From HIMB114 sp008638005 (lineage in GTDB: Bacteria > Pseudomonadota > Alphaproteobacteria > Pelagibacterales > Pelagibacteraceae): a DNA stretch of 64,000 bases. Both the position numbers and the translations under genes were made by a program. The stretch covers positions 434,001-498,000 of the forward strand of contig CP136340.1 of assembly GCA_032681305.1 (NCBI GenBank). Direction: 5' to 3'. The first letter of the stretch is position 1. Each line of letters starts with the position of its first letter. The notes beneath the pieces are model-generated. The model was not told the origin of the DNA, made no database searches, and was given only the letters and a program-made list of their open reading frames with translations. Positions 46,171-59,195 of the stretch are shown here, piece by piece.

Positions 46171-46249
46171 TCAACTTTATTAAAATAAAAAATATTTATC
46201 TAATTCTTTTAAGTTTCAATGTATACAACTAATAAACAATGATACTTTT

Positions 46250-46291
46250 GAAAAAAAGCTAAAATATTAATAATTAAATTTAATAATTTTA
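46250..46291 (-). terminator. Candidate intrinsic terminator downstream of 23S rRNA
   Basis: On the minus strand an 11-bp AT-rich stem with one bulged base (46291-46280 with 46270-46260, nine-base loop) is followed by GC and seven T residues (46257-46251). It lies about 12 nt beyond the 23S processing stem. It could end the 16S-23S transcript so that it never reaches the distant 5S. The weak stem keeps confidence low. Confidence 0.4.
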
Positions 46292-46302
46292 TATTCTTTT
46301 AA

Positions 46303-46319
46303 AAAAATTTTTTCAGTGC

Positions 46320-46330
<11 letters not shown>
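46303..46330 (-). repeat. 23S processing stem, 3' arm
   Basis: This 28-base segment is the inverted complement of 49064-49091 with two mismatches. In the precursor RNA the two arms would pair and bring the 23S ends together, the usual RNase III processing stem. Confidence 0.8.
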
Positions 46331-49063
<2,733 letters not shown>

Positions 49064-49070
<7 letters not shown>

Positions 49071-49091
49071 ATATGCACAGAAAAAATTTTT
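49064..49091 (-). repeat. 23S processing stem, 5' arm
   Basis: The partner of 46303-46330 (26 of 28 positions complementary). It covers the 23S 5' end and its leader and should form the base of the 23S precursor stem. Confidence 0.8.
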
Positions 49092-49204
49092 CTGTTATTT
49101 GAATTTTTGAAAAAATAATTTCTTAAAAAATAAATTTCTAAAAAATTAAGGATAAAAAAATTAAGATATTCGTATTTACAATTTTCAAAGAATGTCTCTA
49201 GGTT

Positions 49205-49280
49205 TGGTGGAGGATAGCGGGATCGAACCGCTGACCTCCTGAATGCAAATCAGGCGCTCTCCCAGCTGAGCTAATCCCCC
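49205..49280 (-). tRNA. tRNA-Ala (TGC)
   Basis: A 76-nt cloverleaf on the minus strand in the 16S-23S spacer. The acceptor is GGGGGAT/ATCCTCC (one G-U pair), the anticodon loop is TTTGCAT (anticodon TGC), and CCA is encoded at 49207-49205. It lies between 23S and tRNA-Ile, the usual bacterial order. Confidence 0.96.
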
Positions 49281-49289
49281 AAGAAAAAA

Positions 49290-49366
49290 TGGTGGGCCGA
49301 GAAAGACTTGAACTTTCGACCCCACCCTTATCAAGGGTGTGCTCTAACCAACTGAGCTACCGGCCC
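49290..49366 (-). tRNA. tRNA-Ile (GAT)
   Basis: A 77-nt cloverleaf on the minus strand. The acceptor stem starts GGGCCGG, the anticodon loop is TTGATAA (anticodon GAT), and CCA is encoded at 49292-49290. It sits nine bases upstream of tRNA-Ala in the 16S-23S spacer. Confidence 0.96.
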
Positions 49367-49400
49367 TCATTACTATTGAGCTCTATTCAAACACCAGAGT

Positions 49401-49421
49401 TAGAAGAGAAACGAGGACGGT
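49401..49421 (-). repeat. 16S processing stem, 3' arm
   Basis: This 21-base segment is the inverted complement of 51068-51088 with two mismatches, forming the stem that closes the 16S precursor for RNase III cleavage. Confidence 0.75.
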
Positions 49422-49474
49422 CAACTTGTCGATGTTAAGTGAGAACTTAAAAAACAAGTTTTTAAATTATCCTT

Positions 49475-50961
<1,487 letters not shown>

Positions 50962-51067
50962 TAATAACGGCGTACACAAGCTTGATGTATAAATACACCA
51001 CTCGTACAAATTACTATTTGTATAAGTTTACTATAAGCGTGTACGACAAATTTTTTTGACAAATATA

Positions 51068-51088
51068 ACCGTCCACGCTTCTCTTCTA
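51068..51088 (-). repeat. 16S processing stem, 5' arm
   Basis: The partner of 49401-49421 (19 of 21 positions complementary), located about 105 bases upstream of the 16S 5' end in the leader. Confidence 0.75.
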
Positions 51089-51100
51089 TATTTTACGTTT

Positions 51101-51152
51101 TCAAGAGCTCAACAAAACTGTGAAAAATCTTTGAAAACAAAAAGATTTTTTT
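51101..51152 (-). promoter_or_regulatory. Possible rRNA antitermination leader (boxB/boxA-like)
   Basis: In the 16S leader on the minus strand a perfect 10-bp hairpin (51150-51141 with 51132-51123, eight-base loop) is followed about 20 bases later by GAGCTCTTGA (51110-51101), which partly resembles boxA of nut sites. Known rRNA operons carry such signals in this position, but the match is loose. Confidence 0.35.
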
Positions 51153-51216
51153 CAGTCCTGTTTAATTATTTAGCTAAACACCTGAATAATTTAATTAATC
51201 GGCGCTAGGACGTTGG

Positions 51217-51245
51217 GTAATATAAAGAAAATCATATCAAGTCAA
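51217..51245 (-). promoter_or_regulatory. Candidate rRNA operon promoter
   Basis: On the minus strand TTGACT (51245-51240) and TATTAC (51222-51217) are separated by 17 bases, followed by a relatively GC-rich discriminator (CCAACGTCCTAGCGCCG). It lies about 255 bases upstream of 16S. A TATATT at 15-base spacing is an alternative -10. Confidence 0.5.
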
Positions 51246-51355
51246 GCAATCAAAAATACCCTAAAACTGTTGAAATATAAGGTTTTTTTTAAGATATTTT
51301 ACTTCAAAATCAACCTTTAGTAGATAAACAAAGACTCGGTAAATATTAAAAAAAA

Positions 51356-52627
51356 ATGGTTCAAAATTTAAAAAATAGAAATGTTAAATTTATTATTTCA
51401 GGGTTAGTTTTATTAATCATTACTACCTTCTTTTTTTTAAATCAAAACTTTTACAAAAAAAATAAAATAGAAAAAAACTACTCAGAATTTAAAACAGAAT
51501 TTAGCAATATTCACTCATTGCTTGCAAATAAATTTGAAAACCAATTTAACAAAGTTACTTCATCCGTTAAAAAAGGACAAAGTTTAAATTCAATTTTAAC
51601 TGATGCTGGCGCGTCCCAAAAAGAAATATTTGAAATTTCAAAAGTATTAAAAAAATTTATTAATTTAAAAACAATTAATACTAATCAAGTTTTTGAAATT
51701 TTAACCCATAAAGATACAGGTGAAATTATAAGACTGACGATTAATTTAGATAACATTAATTCACTTCATGTTTTTAAGAAAAATAAAAAGTTTGTTGCAA
51801 ACAAAATTGAAAAAGTTTTATACAAAAAAACAACTCTTGCGGAAGGAATGATTAATTCCAGTATGTATCAAGCTGCAGAGAAAGAAAAAATAGATCCAGA
51901 AGTGATTGTTAATTTTGCGGGTATTTTTGGATTTGAAATTGACTTTCAAAGAGATATCCGCCGAGGAGATATTTTTCAAATTGTTTATGACAAATATGTT
52001 GATGATGATGGAGAGTTACAAAAAAATGGAGATATCATTTATGCGTACATGAAAAATAATGGAAGAGAAATTGCCTTATACCGTTTTGTCGATCAAAAAG
52101 GGATTCCCGGGTATTACAGAACGAATGGAAAAAGTATTGAGAAAGCTTTAATGAAAACTCCAATTAATGGTGCAAGACTTTCTTCAACTTTTGGTATGAG
52201 AAAGCATCCAATTTTAGGTTACAATAAAATGCACCGAGGAACAGACTTTGCTGCTCCAACAGGCACACCCATTATGGCTTCAGGATCTGGCATTATTGAA
52301 CAAGTCGGATGGAATGGAGCGTATGGAAAATATATTAGAATTAAACATAACTCTAAATACAAAACGGCTTATGCTCATTTAAATGGATATGCGAGAGGTA
52401 TCAAAAAAGGTGCAAAAGTTAGACAGGGACAAATTATAGGTTATGTTGGAAGCACAGGCAGATCAACAGGACCTCACCTTCATTATGAAGTTTTGGTTTA
52501 TGGAAAGAGAATGAATTCACAACGTTTAAAACTTCCTTCAGGAAGAACGTTACGTGGTGAAGACAGAGAAAAATTTGAAATATCAAGAATTAAAATTGAT
52601 GTAATGAGATCTAATTTGATTAATTGA
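51356..52627 (+). CDS. M23-family murein peptidase
   Basis: A 423-residue cell-envelope protein. Residues 10-28 form an uncleaved N-terminal membrane anchor or signal. A LysM/OapA-like region SSVKKGQSLNSILTDAGAS lies at about 69-87. The LytM/M23 domain at 275-385 has zinc ligands His293 and Asp297 (HRGTD) and His376, with further catalytic histidines His341 and His374 (GPHLHYE 372-378). It should cleave peptidoglycan cross-links during growth or division. It is divergent from the rRNA operon and convergent with the DUF4167 gene. Confidence 0.9.
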   Translation: MVQNLKNRNVKFIISGLVLLIITTFFFLNQNFYKKNKIEKNYSEFKTEFSNIHSLLANKFENQFNKVTSSVKKGQSLNSILTDAGASQKEIFEISKVLKKFINLKTINTNQVFEILTHKDTGEIIRLTINLDNINSLHVFKKNKKFVANKIEKVLYKKTTLAEGMINSSMYQAAEKEKIDPEVIVNFAGIFGFEIDFQRDIRRGDIFQIVYDKYVDDDGELQKNGDIIYAYMKNNGREIALYRFVDQKGIPGYYRTNGKSIEKALMKTPINGARLSSTFGMRKHPILGYNKMHRGTDFAAPTGTPIMASGSGIIEQVGWNGAYGKYIRIKHNSKYKTAYAHLNGYARGIKKGAKVRQGQIIGYVGSTGRSTGPHLHYEVLVYGKRMNSQRLKLPSGRTLRGEDREKFEISRIKIDVMRSNLIN

Positions 52628-52629
52628 TA

Positions 52630-53064
52630 TTAAATTAAATTATCTTCTGAACTTTTTGCAACAACAGTATTTTCTTCTTCTGTACCAAGATTTGATGAGC
52701 TTGAATCCTCTGTAATAACCTCTTCTTCGTTATTTGAAGTTGTTGATTCTGATTGATGAGCACTATCTTGACCATTCGTTTGGACTGTTTCTTGAGGTGG
52801 CGGCATCATTCTTGCGAAATGATCTGCATGTTGAAAATAATGTTCTGCTAAAATTTTATCGTCTTTTGAAAGTGCCTCAGCAGCTAAAGCATTATATTTT
52901 TCGAATAATTTACTGGCACTACCGTTAAATCTTGGTCTTTGATGATTAAACGATCGACCTTGATCATTAAGTTTTATAACTTGAGAAGTTCTAGGGCCAT
53001 TATGGCGTCTACCATTTCTTCTATTATTATTACGTCCCCTGGGGCGCCTATCAAAATTTGTCAT
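52630..53064 (-). CDS. DUF4167-family protein
   Basis: A 144-residue protein. The N-terminal 30 residues are very rich in Arg and Asn (RRPRGRNNNRRNGRRHNG). A conserved central domain follows (NGSASKLFEKYNALAAEALSKDDKILAEHYFQHADHFAR, about 47-85), and then an acidic, Ser/Glu-rich tail. This is the DUF4167 architecture conserved next to prmC in alphaproteobacteria. The function is unknown. A nucleic-acid-binding role is suggested by the basic arm. Confidence 0.88.
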   Translation of the reverse strand: MTNFDRRPRGRNNNRRNGRRHNGPRTSQVIKLNDQGRSFNHQRPRFNGSASKLFEKYNALAAEALSKDDKILAEHYFQHADHFARMMPPPQETVQTNGQDSAHQSESTTSNNEEEVITEDSSSSNLGTEEENTVVAKSSEDNLI

Positions 53065-53139
53065 TTAGTTGGTTAAATAATTATTTATTTAATTAAATAT
53101 AATTTTATTTAAGATACCCTTTAAGATCACAGTTATGAA

Positions 53140-54006
53140 TTATTGTAAAGTATAATTTTTGATCTTTTTAGCTAGCAAACATCTAGTTTGATTATTAATT
53201 AATTTAAATTTTTCCTCAATTCTAAAACCATTGATATTTAATATTTTTTCAATTTTTATTATCTGATTGTCACCTATCTCAAATGCAAAAAAACCTCCAA
53301 GTTTTAAATTATTTTTTAAATTAACAATAATTTTTTTGTAAAACAAAGTTCCATCTTTTGAGTCCCCTATCAAAGCTTCTTTAGGCTCATATTGTTTAAT
53401 TGATTTATCTAGATTGATATAATCAGACAATTTTAAATAAGGTGGGTTGGAAATAATTAAATCAAACTTATTAGTTGAATGAAATTTAAAAACATCTTGT
53501 CTTAGTAATTTCAACCTGTCTTTAAAATTAAATTTTTTTAAATTTAATTGAGTATTTAAAATTGCTTCTTTAGATACATCAATTGCTACTCCTGAAGAAA
53601 AATAAAAATAATCTAAAAGAGCTAAACTGATGCAGCCAGAACCACACCCTATATCTAAAAACTTCATTTTTTTGTTTTGACTAATTTTTTTTGTTACTAG
53701 ATCTATTAAAACTTCAGTTTCTGGTCTTGGAATCAAGACATTATAAGAAAGATCTAAGTCAAAATTCCAAAAAGATTTTTGATTAATAATTTTTGAAATT
53801 GGCTTTAATTGATATCTTTCATTAATTAAATTTAAAAACTTATCTAATTCTTTTGGGTTAAGTTCTTGTTCTTGATTTAAATACAAATCTAATCGATTTT
53901 TTTTGTTCAAAATATAGGCTAATAAAACCTCAACATCTAATTTGGCTGTTTTAGATATAGAGCTTAAAACTTTATAAGATTGATTAATAGCTTCGTTAAT
54001 TTTCAT
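53140..54006 (-). CDS. prmC: Release factor glutamine methyltransferase
   Basis: A 288-residue SAM-dependent methyltransferase with the PrmC N-terminal helical domain, RPETEVL (94-100), motif I DIGCGSG (118-124) and the catalytic NPPY (187-190). It methylates the GGQ glutamine of release factors. It starts where prfA ends (shared base at 54006), so substrate and modifier are encoded together. Confidence 0.95.
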   Translation of the reverse strand: MKINEAINQSYKVLSSISKTAKLDVEVLLAYILNKKNRLDLYLNQEQELNPKELDKFLNLINERYQLKPISKIINQKSFWNFDLDLSYNVLIPRPETEVLIDLVTKKISQNKKMKFLDIGCGSGCISLALLDYFYFSSGVAIDVSKEAILNTQLNLKKFNFKDRLKLLRQDVFKFHSTNKFDLIISNPPYLKLSDYINLDKSIKQYEPKEALIGDSKDGTLFYKKIIVNLKNNLKLGGFFAFEIGDNQIIKIEKILNINGFRIEEKFKLINNQTRCLLAKKIKNYTLQ

Positions 54007-55073
54007 TAAGCCTCTAATTGTTGCTCTTGAAACTGAATTTGTAATGCATCAGAAATTTCAGAAAACACATCACCCGATAAAAAGTCAGTTAATTTATGAA
54101 GGGTTAGGTTAATTCTATGATCTGTTACTCGACCTTGTGGAAAATTATAAGTTCTAATTCTCTCAGATCTATCTCCTGATCCAATTTGTGATTTTCTTGC
54201 AGAAGACCTTTCTTGTTCTAATTTACTTCTTTCTAGCTCATAGAGTTTTGATCTTAAAATCTTTAATGCTTTAGCTTTATTTTTATGTTGAGACTTTTCA
54301 TCTTGTTGAGATACCACAATGCCACTTGGTAGGTGGGTTATCCTAACTGCACTATCAGTGGTATTAACTGACTGTCCACCAGGACCGCTTGATCTAAATA
54401 CATCTATTCTAAGTTCATTCTCATCAATTTTAACATCAACCTCTTCCGCTTCTGGCAAAACTGCAACTGTTGCGGCTGAAGTATGAACTCTTCCTTGTGT
54501 CTCAGTTTTTGGAACTCTTTGTACACGGTGAACCCCGCTTTCAAATTTTAATTTTGAAAATACATTTTTTCCTGTGACTGAAAATACGATTTCTTTGTAT
54601 CCGCCTGCATCTCCCTCGGAAATACTTATAATTTCTGTCTTCCAGCCATTATTCGTTGCAACCTTTTGATACATGCTAAAAAGATCTCCAGCAAATATTG
54701 CGGCTTCTTGACCGCCTGTACCTGCTCTAATTTCAATAATTGCGTTTTTTTCATCCGCTTCATCTTTTGGAAGCATAAAAATTTTTATTTTAGTTTCTAA
54801 ATCTAATATTTTTTCTTTAATTTCTAAAAGTTCTAATTCTGCCATTTCTTTTAACTCTTTGTCAGCAGATTTATCCTGTAAGATTTTTTCTGAACCTTCT
54901 TTGTCTTCAACCATTTTAATATATGATTTTACGTCGATAATAATGTCTCCTATCGATGCATACTCTTTTGAATTTTTTACATAAGTATTCTTATCAATAT
55001 CAGATTGCGATAACGTTTTTTCTAATGTTTCGTATCTTGAAACAATTTCTTTTACTTTATTGATTGGTAGCAT
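54006..55073 (-). CDS. prfA: Peptide chain release factor 1
   Basis: A 355-residue class I release factor recognising UAA and UAG. GGQ is at 232-234 in SSGPGGQSVNT, and the codon-recognition tripeptide is PKT (188-190, VPKTETQGR) where PAT or PVT is usual. The start overlaps the end of ispG by 17 bases. Confidence 0.95.
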   Translation of the reverse strand: MLPINKVKEIVSRYETLEKTLSQSDIDKNTYVKNSKEYASIGDIIIDVKSYIKMVEDKEGSEKILQDKSADKELKEMAELELLEIKEKILDLETKIKIFMLPKDEADEKNAIIEIRAGTGGQEAAIFAGDLFSMYQKVATNNGWKTEIISISEGDAGGYKEIVFSVTGKNVFSKLKFESGVHRVQRVPKTETQGRVHTSAATVAVLPEAEEVDVKIDENELRIDVFRSSGPGGQSVNTTDSAVRITHLPSGIVVSQQDEKSQHKNKAKALKILRSKLYELERSKLEQERSSARKSQIGSGDRSERIRTYNFPQGRVTDHRINLTLHKLTDFLSGDVFSEISDALQIQFQEQQLEA

Positions 55074-56175
55074 CTTGGCTGTTTCTTATCTCTTCAGCTT
55101 TTTTTTCCACTAGTTCTACGACATGATCTATAATTTTTTCACTTGGAACTTTATGATCTTGCAGGCCAGATAAATAAATCATGTTATTTCCTTTACCTCC
55201 CCCGGTAAGACCAATATCGGTTTGAGAGGCCTCCCCAGGTCCATTCACAACACAGCCAATAATCGATAATGTTAAAGGTTCTTTGATATGTGATAATTTT
55301 TTTTCTAATATTTCTACCGTTTTTATGACTTCAAACGCTTGTCTAGCGCATGAGGGGCAAGATATAATTTTAACTCCTCTATTTTTTAATCCTAAGCTTT
55401 TTAAAATTTCAAGTCCCGCTTTAACCTCTTCAACTGGATCTGCAGAAAGTGAAACTCTTATTGTGTCACCTATCCCTTCAAATAATAACAAGCCTAATCC
55501 AATTGATGATTTTACCGTTCCAGAAAATAAACCTCCCGCTTCCGTAATTCCTAAATGCAAAGGATAATCGCACTCTTTTGCTAAAAGCCTGTAGGAACCT
55601 ACTGCTAAAAAAACATCTGAGGCTTTCACACTTATTTTAAAATTAAAAAAATCGTTTTCTTCAAGTAATTGAATATTTTTTTTTGCGCTTTCTACTAAAG
55701 CTTCTGGACAAGGTTCTTTATATTTTTCTAAAATTTCCCTTTCAAGAGATCCTCCATTAACCCCTATTCGGATTGAACATCCATAATCTTTTGCAGCACT
55801 CACAACTTCCTTTACTCTGTCTTTGGAGCCAATATTTCCTGGATTAATTCTTAAGCAACTAGCACCAGCTTTTGCCGCCTCAATTGCTCTTTGAAAATGA
55901 AAATGAATATCAGCTACAATAGGAATAGAGGTATTTTTTACAATTTCCTTTAACGCAATTGTTGACTCTTCATCAGGACAAGAAATTCTAACAATATCTG
56001 CACCTGCATCATGTATTGCATTAACTTGTTCAATTGTACCTTTGGTATCCGTAGTAAGTGTATTGGTCATGGATTGAACTGAAATTGGGTTTGTTCCGCC
56101 AACCTTTATAGAGCCAACAGTAATTTCTTTTGATAATCTTCTTTTTATATCTCTAAAGGGCCTAATCGATGACAT
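55057..56175 (-). CDS. ispG: 4-hydroxy-3-methylbut-2-enyl diphosphate synthase (IspG)
   Basis: A 372-residue [4Fe-4S] enzyme of the MEP isoprenoid pathway. The TIM-barrel N-terminus includes QSMTNTLTTD, and the cluster ligands Cys273, Cys276 (CPSC) and Cys308 (GCVVNGPGE) are followed by the conserved Glu315. The length matches the bacterial two-domain form. It lies nine bases downstream of lysC on the same strand. Confidence 0.96.
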   Translation of the reverse strand: MSSIRPFRDIKRRLSKEITVGSIKVGGTNPISVQSMTNTLTTDTKGTIEQVNAIHDAGADIVRISCPDEESTIALKEIVKNTSIPIVADIHFHFQRAIEAAKAGASCLRINPGNIGSKDRVKEVVSAAKDYGCSIRIGVNGGSLEREILEKYKEPCPEALVESAKKNIQLLEENDFFNFKISVKASDVFLAVGSYRLLAKECDYPLHLGITEAGGLFSGTVKSSIGLGLLLFEGIGDTIRVSLSADPVEEVKAGLEILKSLGLKNRGVKIISCPSCARQAFEVIKTVEILEKKLSHIKEPLTLSIIGCVVNGPGEASQTDIGLTGGGKGNNMIYLSGLQDHKVPSEKIIDHVVELVEKKAEEIRNSQDATNQ

Positions 56176-56184
56176 GATTTTAAT

Positions 56185-57402
56185 TTATTCTAATTCAAAA
56201 GCAGAGTGCAATGTTTTTACTGCTAATTCTGTATTTTTATCATCAACTAATACTGAAATCCTAATTTCAGATGTTGATATTACTAATATATTAATCTTTT
56301 TTGTTGCTAAAGCATTAAACATTTTAAACGCTACTCCTGGATAAGTAATCATTCCAGCGCCGACAATTGAAACTTTCGATACTTTATTATCTGTTAGAAG
56401 CTTTTCATAACCTATTTCTGATTTTAAGTTTTTTAATATATTTTCAGCTTTCAACATATCATCTCTTTTAACAGTAAACGTAACATCGGTTTTATTACTG
56501 TCAGCAGAAATATTTTGAACAATCATATCTACAACAATATTGTCATCATTTAGTGGCTTGAAAATAGCTGAAGCAACACCTGGTTTATCTTTAACGCCCA
56601 TAAGTGTAACTTTTGCATCGTCTCTAGAGTAAGCAACGCCAGTTATCACCTTATCATAAGAAATTTTATCTTCTGATAAAATTTGAGTCCCAGATTTTTC
56701 AGGTGCAAATGTTGATTTTACGTAAATTTCTACGTCATTAATCATCGCTTTTTGGACCGATGAACTTTGCATAACTTTCGCTCCAAGTGACGCCATCTCA
56801 AGCATTTCATCGTATGAAATTTTATCAATTTTTTTTGCTTGCTCACAAATATCTGGGTTCGTCGTAAATACACCTTCTACATCAGTATAAATTTCACATC
56901 GATCCGCATCTAAAGCTTTTGCTAAGGCAACCGCAGAGGCATCAGACCCTCCTCTACCAATTGTAGAGATTCGCATTTCTTCTGAGATACCTTGAAAACC
57001 TGGAATAACTACAACGTAATCTTTTTCTAAATAGTTTTGAACTGATTTAGAATTAACTGAGATAATTCTACTATTTTTATGTTGTCCTACTGTAACTATT
57101 GGAATCTGCCAACCAAGCATTGATCTTGCTTGAATTCCTTTATCAACTAAACAGCCAGCCAAAAGTGCTGAAGTGACCTGCTCTCCTGAAGATAACAAGA
57201 CATCATACTCTTCCTTAGAAAAATGATTAGATATTGATTTTGATTTTTCAATCAAATCATTAGTAACTCCTGCCATTGCAGAAACTATAATAGCTAACTT
57301 GCAACCTTCTTTTCTTTTATTCTCAATTATATTGGCAACATTTTTTATTCTATCGATACTTGCGACAGACGTTCCGCCAAATTTCATTACGATGGTAGTC
57401 AT
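56185..57402 (-). CDS. lysC: Aspartate kinase
   Basis: A 405-residue kinase catalysing the first step from aspartate to lysine, threonine and methionine. It has KFGGTSV (7-13), SAMAGVT, SSGEQV, GRGGSD (148-153) and two C-terminal ACT domains (about 265-405, including VTLMGVKDKPGVAS and VSIVGAGM) that usually give feedback control by lysine/threonine. It heads a lysC-ispG-prfA-prmC gene run and is divergent from ubiG. Confidence 0.95.
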   Translation of the reverse strand: MTTIVMKFGGTSVASIDRIKNVANIIENKRKEGCKLAIIVSAMAGVTNDLIEKSKSISNHFSKEEYDVLLSSGEQVTSALLAGCLVDKGIQARSMLGWQIPIVTVGQHKNSRIISVNSKSVQNYLEKDYVVVIPGFQGISEEMRISTIGRGGSDASAVALAKALDADRCEIYTDVEGVFTTNPDICEQAKKIDKISYDEMLEMASLGAKVMQSSSVQKAMINDVEIYVKSTFAPEKSGTQILSEDKISYDKVITGVAYSRDDAKVTLMGVKDKPGVASAIFKPLNDDNIVVDMIVQNISADSNKTDVTFTVKRDDMLKAENILKNLKSEIGYEKLLTDNKVSKVSIVGAGMITYPGVAFKMFNALATKKINILVISTSEIRISVLVDDKNTELAVKTLHSAFELE

Positions 57403-57470
57403 TTTTTTAATTTAAATTTGTACTTAAATACTCTTCAGTGATAAATTAAACAATACTAACAGTTAAAAAT

Positions 57471-58202
57471 ATGCAAACTAAAAATACGGCAAATAAAGAA
57501 GAAATTAACAAGTTTGATAAAATTGCAGAAGAATGGTGGAATCCCAGTGGAAAATTTGCACCGCTTCATAAATTTAATCCTGTAAGGCAAGAATATTTAA
57601 TTGATCAAATCTCAAATCATTTCAATTTAAATTTAGACGAAAATAAACCATTCAAAAATTTAAAAATTTTAGACGTAGGTTGTGGTGGTGGACTTTTGTG
57701 TGAGCCGCTATCCCGCTTAGGCGCAAATGTAACTGGCATAGATGCAGCGAAGACAAATATTGAAGTCGCAAAAATTCATATGGAACAAAGTGGTCTTGAT
57801 ATTAATTATTTAAATAAAAAACCTGAGGATATCGAAAACAAATTGTATGATGTCGTTTTATGCATGGAAATTATAGAGCATGTTGAAGATGTGAATTTTT
57901 TTATTCAATCTTGTATCAACCTTTTAAAACCTAATGGCCTGATTTTTTTTGCGACATTAAATAAAACAATTAAATCTTACGTATTAGCAATTATTGGGGC
58001 TGAGTACATCTTAAGATGGCTTCCGATCGGAACACATGAATGGGATAAATTCATTTCACCAAATGATATTATTAACAAAGTATCAAAACATTTTTTAACC
58101 CATGTAGAAACCAAAGGTGTTACGTTTAACCCACTAAAAAATAAATGGAAATTAAGTGATGATACTGATGTGAATTATATGTGCTATTTTAAAAAAACTT
58201 AG
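57471..58202 (+). CDS. ubiG: Ubiquinone biosynthesis O-methyltransferase
   Basis: A 243-residue methyltransferase with the UbiG N-terminal signature FDKIAEEWWNPSGKFAPLHKFNPVR, motif I LDVGCGGGLLCEPLSRLG (about 66-83), VVLCMEIIEHV and RWLPIGTHEWDKF near the end. It carries out both O-methylations of ubiquinone synthesis. It is convergent with the DUF1178 gene (four-base overlap). Confidence 0.95.
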   Translation: MQTKNTANKEEINKFDKIAEEWWNPSGKFAPLHKFNPVRQEYLIDQISNHFNLNLDENKPFKNLKILDVGCGGGLLCEPLSRLGANVTGIDAAKTNIEVAKIHMEQSGLDINYLNKKPEDIENKLYDVVLCMEIIEHVEDVNFFIQSCINLLKPNGLIFFATLNKTIKSYVLAIIGAEYILRWLPIGTHEWDKFISPNDIINKVSKHFLTHVETKGVTFNPLKNKWKLSDDTDVNYMCYFKKT

Positions 58203-58624
58203 CTATTTGTTTTTTCAACCCAAGGAATTGTATTAACTTCAATCCCTTCCTCAATTAATTCTTCTGTTTGCTTCGGACTTGCTTTTCCATAAATATTTCT
58301 TACATTTTTTTTATCATAATGAATTGAACGAGCCTCAGAAACAAAATTATCTCCAACGTATTCTGCATTGTTTTCAACATACTCTCTTAAATCACGAAGC
58401 TTTTTATTTACTGTCTTGTAAAACAATTCTTGTTTTGAAGTTTTAGATGCCTCTTGTTTTTTTGATAAAACTTGCGGGGCCATTAATTGCTTTGAAATTT
58501 TGTTTGATTTACCACACTGGCAAGAGAGCAATTTCTTTTTCTCTAATCGATCATATTCTTTGGAATTTGAAAACCAACTTTCAAATTCTACTCCGCATTC
58601 ACACTTTAAATGGTATTTAATCAT
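58199..58624 (-). CDS. DUF1178-family protein
   Basis: A 141-residue soluble protein with two cysteine pairs, CECG (9-12) and CQCG (35-38), likely a zinc ribbon. It continues with SNKISKQLMAPQV, and IPWVEK near the C-terminus. This is the layout of DUF1178, a widespread alphaproteobacterial protein of unknown role often near nudix and argJ genes. Confidence 0.88.
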   Translation of the reverse strand: MIKYHLKCECGVEFESWFSNSKEYDRLEKKKLLSCQCGKSNKISKQLMAPQVLSKKQEASKTSKQELFYKTVNKKLRDLREYVENNAEYVGDNFVSEARSIHYDKKNVRNIYGKASPKQTEELIEEGIEVNTIPWVEKTNS

Positions 58625-58667
58625 ATTTTAAAGTTAATAACATAATTGATTATTTCAATGCTCCTTT

Positions 58668-59195
58668 TTATTTTTTTTCAAAAAATAAAATCACTCGTCC
58701 TAATGTAATTCCAAACTTTTTAACTTTTGCAATATTGATAAGATAGCCATCCTCCTGCAAAAACATCCAGTCATCAAATTTTACATTAATTTTGCGCTCA
58801 CCAACTTGCAATTTAAAACCATATTTCCAATTAAAAGCGTTTCCGCTAGTTGAGCCACTAGCTATTCCAATAACACCATCGGCATACCCTGTGTAATAAT
58901 TTGGATTATTTTTATCTTTGGTTAGTTTCCATTCACGATATTCTTTCTTACCGTCATCATATATAAAATCTTCTTTTAATATTAAGTTCTCACCGTCCCA
59001 TGTGCCATCAATAAAAACTTTAAAACTTTTTTTTATATTACCAAAACGATCCTCAAAGACTCCTCTGGCAATTGATTTACCATTAAAATATTCTTCTAGT
59101 TTTAAGATTGGTTTTTTATCTTTATAATCTTCTAAGTTCATTGTTGAACATCCAGTTAATAATATTAAGGCTAATATAACAATAATTTTTTTCAT
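58668..59195 (-). CDS. DUF3833-family lipoprotein
   Basis: A 175-residue protein with a lipoprotein signal peptide (IVILALILLTGCS, lipobox LTGC with Cys16). A beta-rich body follows, containing GVFEDRFGNIKKSFKV, DEDFIYDDGKKEYREW-like and FNWKYGFKL segments typical of DUF3833. It is probably periplasmic and membrane anchored, of unknown function. Its start overlaps the Nudix gene by four bases. Confidence 0.85.
   Translation of the reverse strand: MKKIIVILALILLTGCSTMNLEDYKDKKPILKLEEYFNGKSIARGVFEDRFGNIKKSFKVFIDGTWDGENLILKEDFIYDDGKKEYREWKLTKDKNNPNYYTGYADGVIGIASGSTSGNAFNWKYGFKLQVGERKINVKFDDWMFLQEDGYLINIAKVKKFGITLGRVILFFEKK

Larger units (their letters stand above)
4580..46300. other. Genomic island splitting the rRNA operon (HVR2-type surface-glycan island)
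   Basis: The whole interval between 5S and 23S rRNA is occupied by accessory genes: a B12 uptake unit at the 5S edge, then roughly forty genes of sugar-nucleotide synthesis, glycosyl transfer, export and decoration. Base composition is visibly more AT-rich than the flanks. Genes occur in short runs on alternating strands with frequent 1-40 nt overlaps. I see no integrase, transposase or direct-repeat attachment site. From memory, SAR11 genomes carry hypervariable region HVR2 at this place. Recombination between conserved rRNA ends would be a natural way to swap contents, but that is inference. Confidence 0.85.

Noticed and set aside
4580..46300. Integrase, transposase, insertion sequence or tRNA attachment site explaining the island
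   Set aside because: No recombinase gene and no tRNA-derived direct repeat were found at either edge. Homologous exchange through rRNA or flanking genes is more likely.
46171..46300. A remnant 5S rRNA next to 23S
   Set aside because: The sequence is AT-rich with no 5S-like helix or conserved block. It holds only the candidate terminator hairpin.
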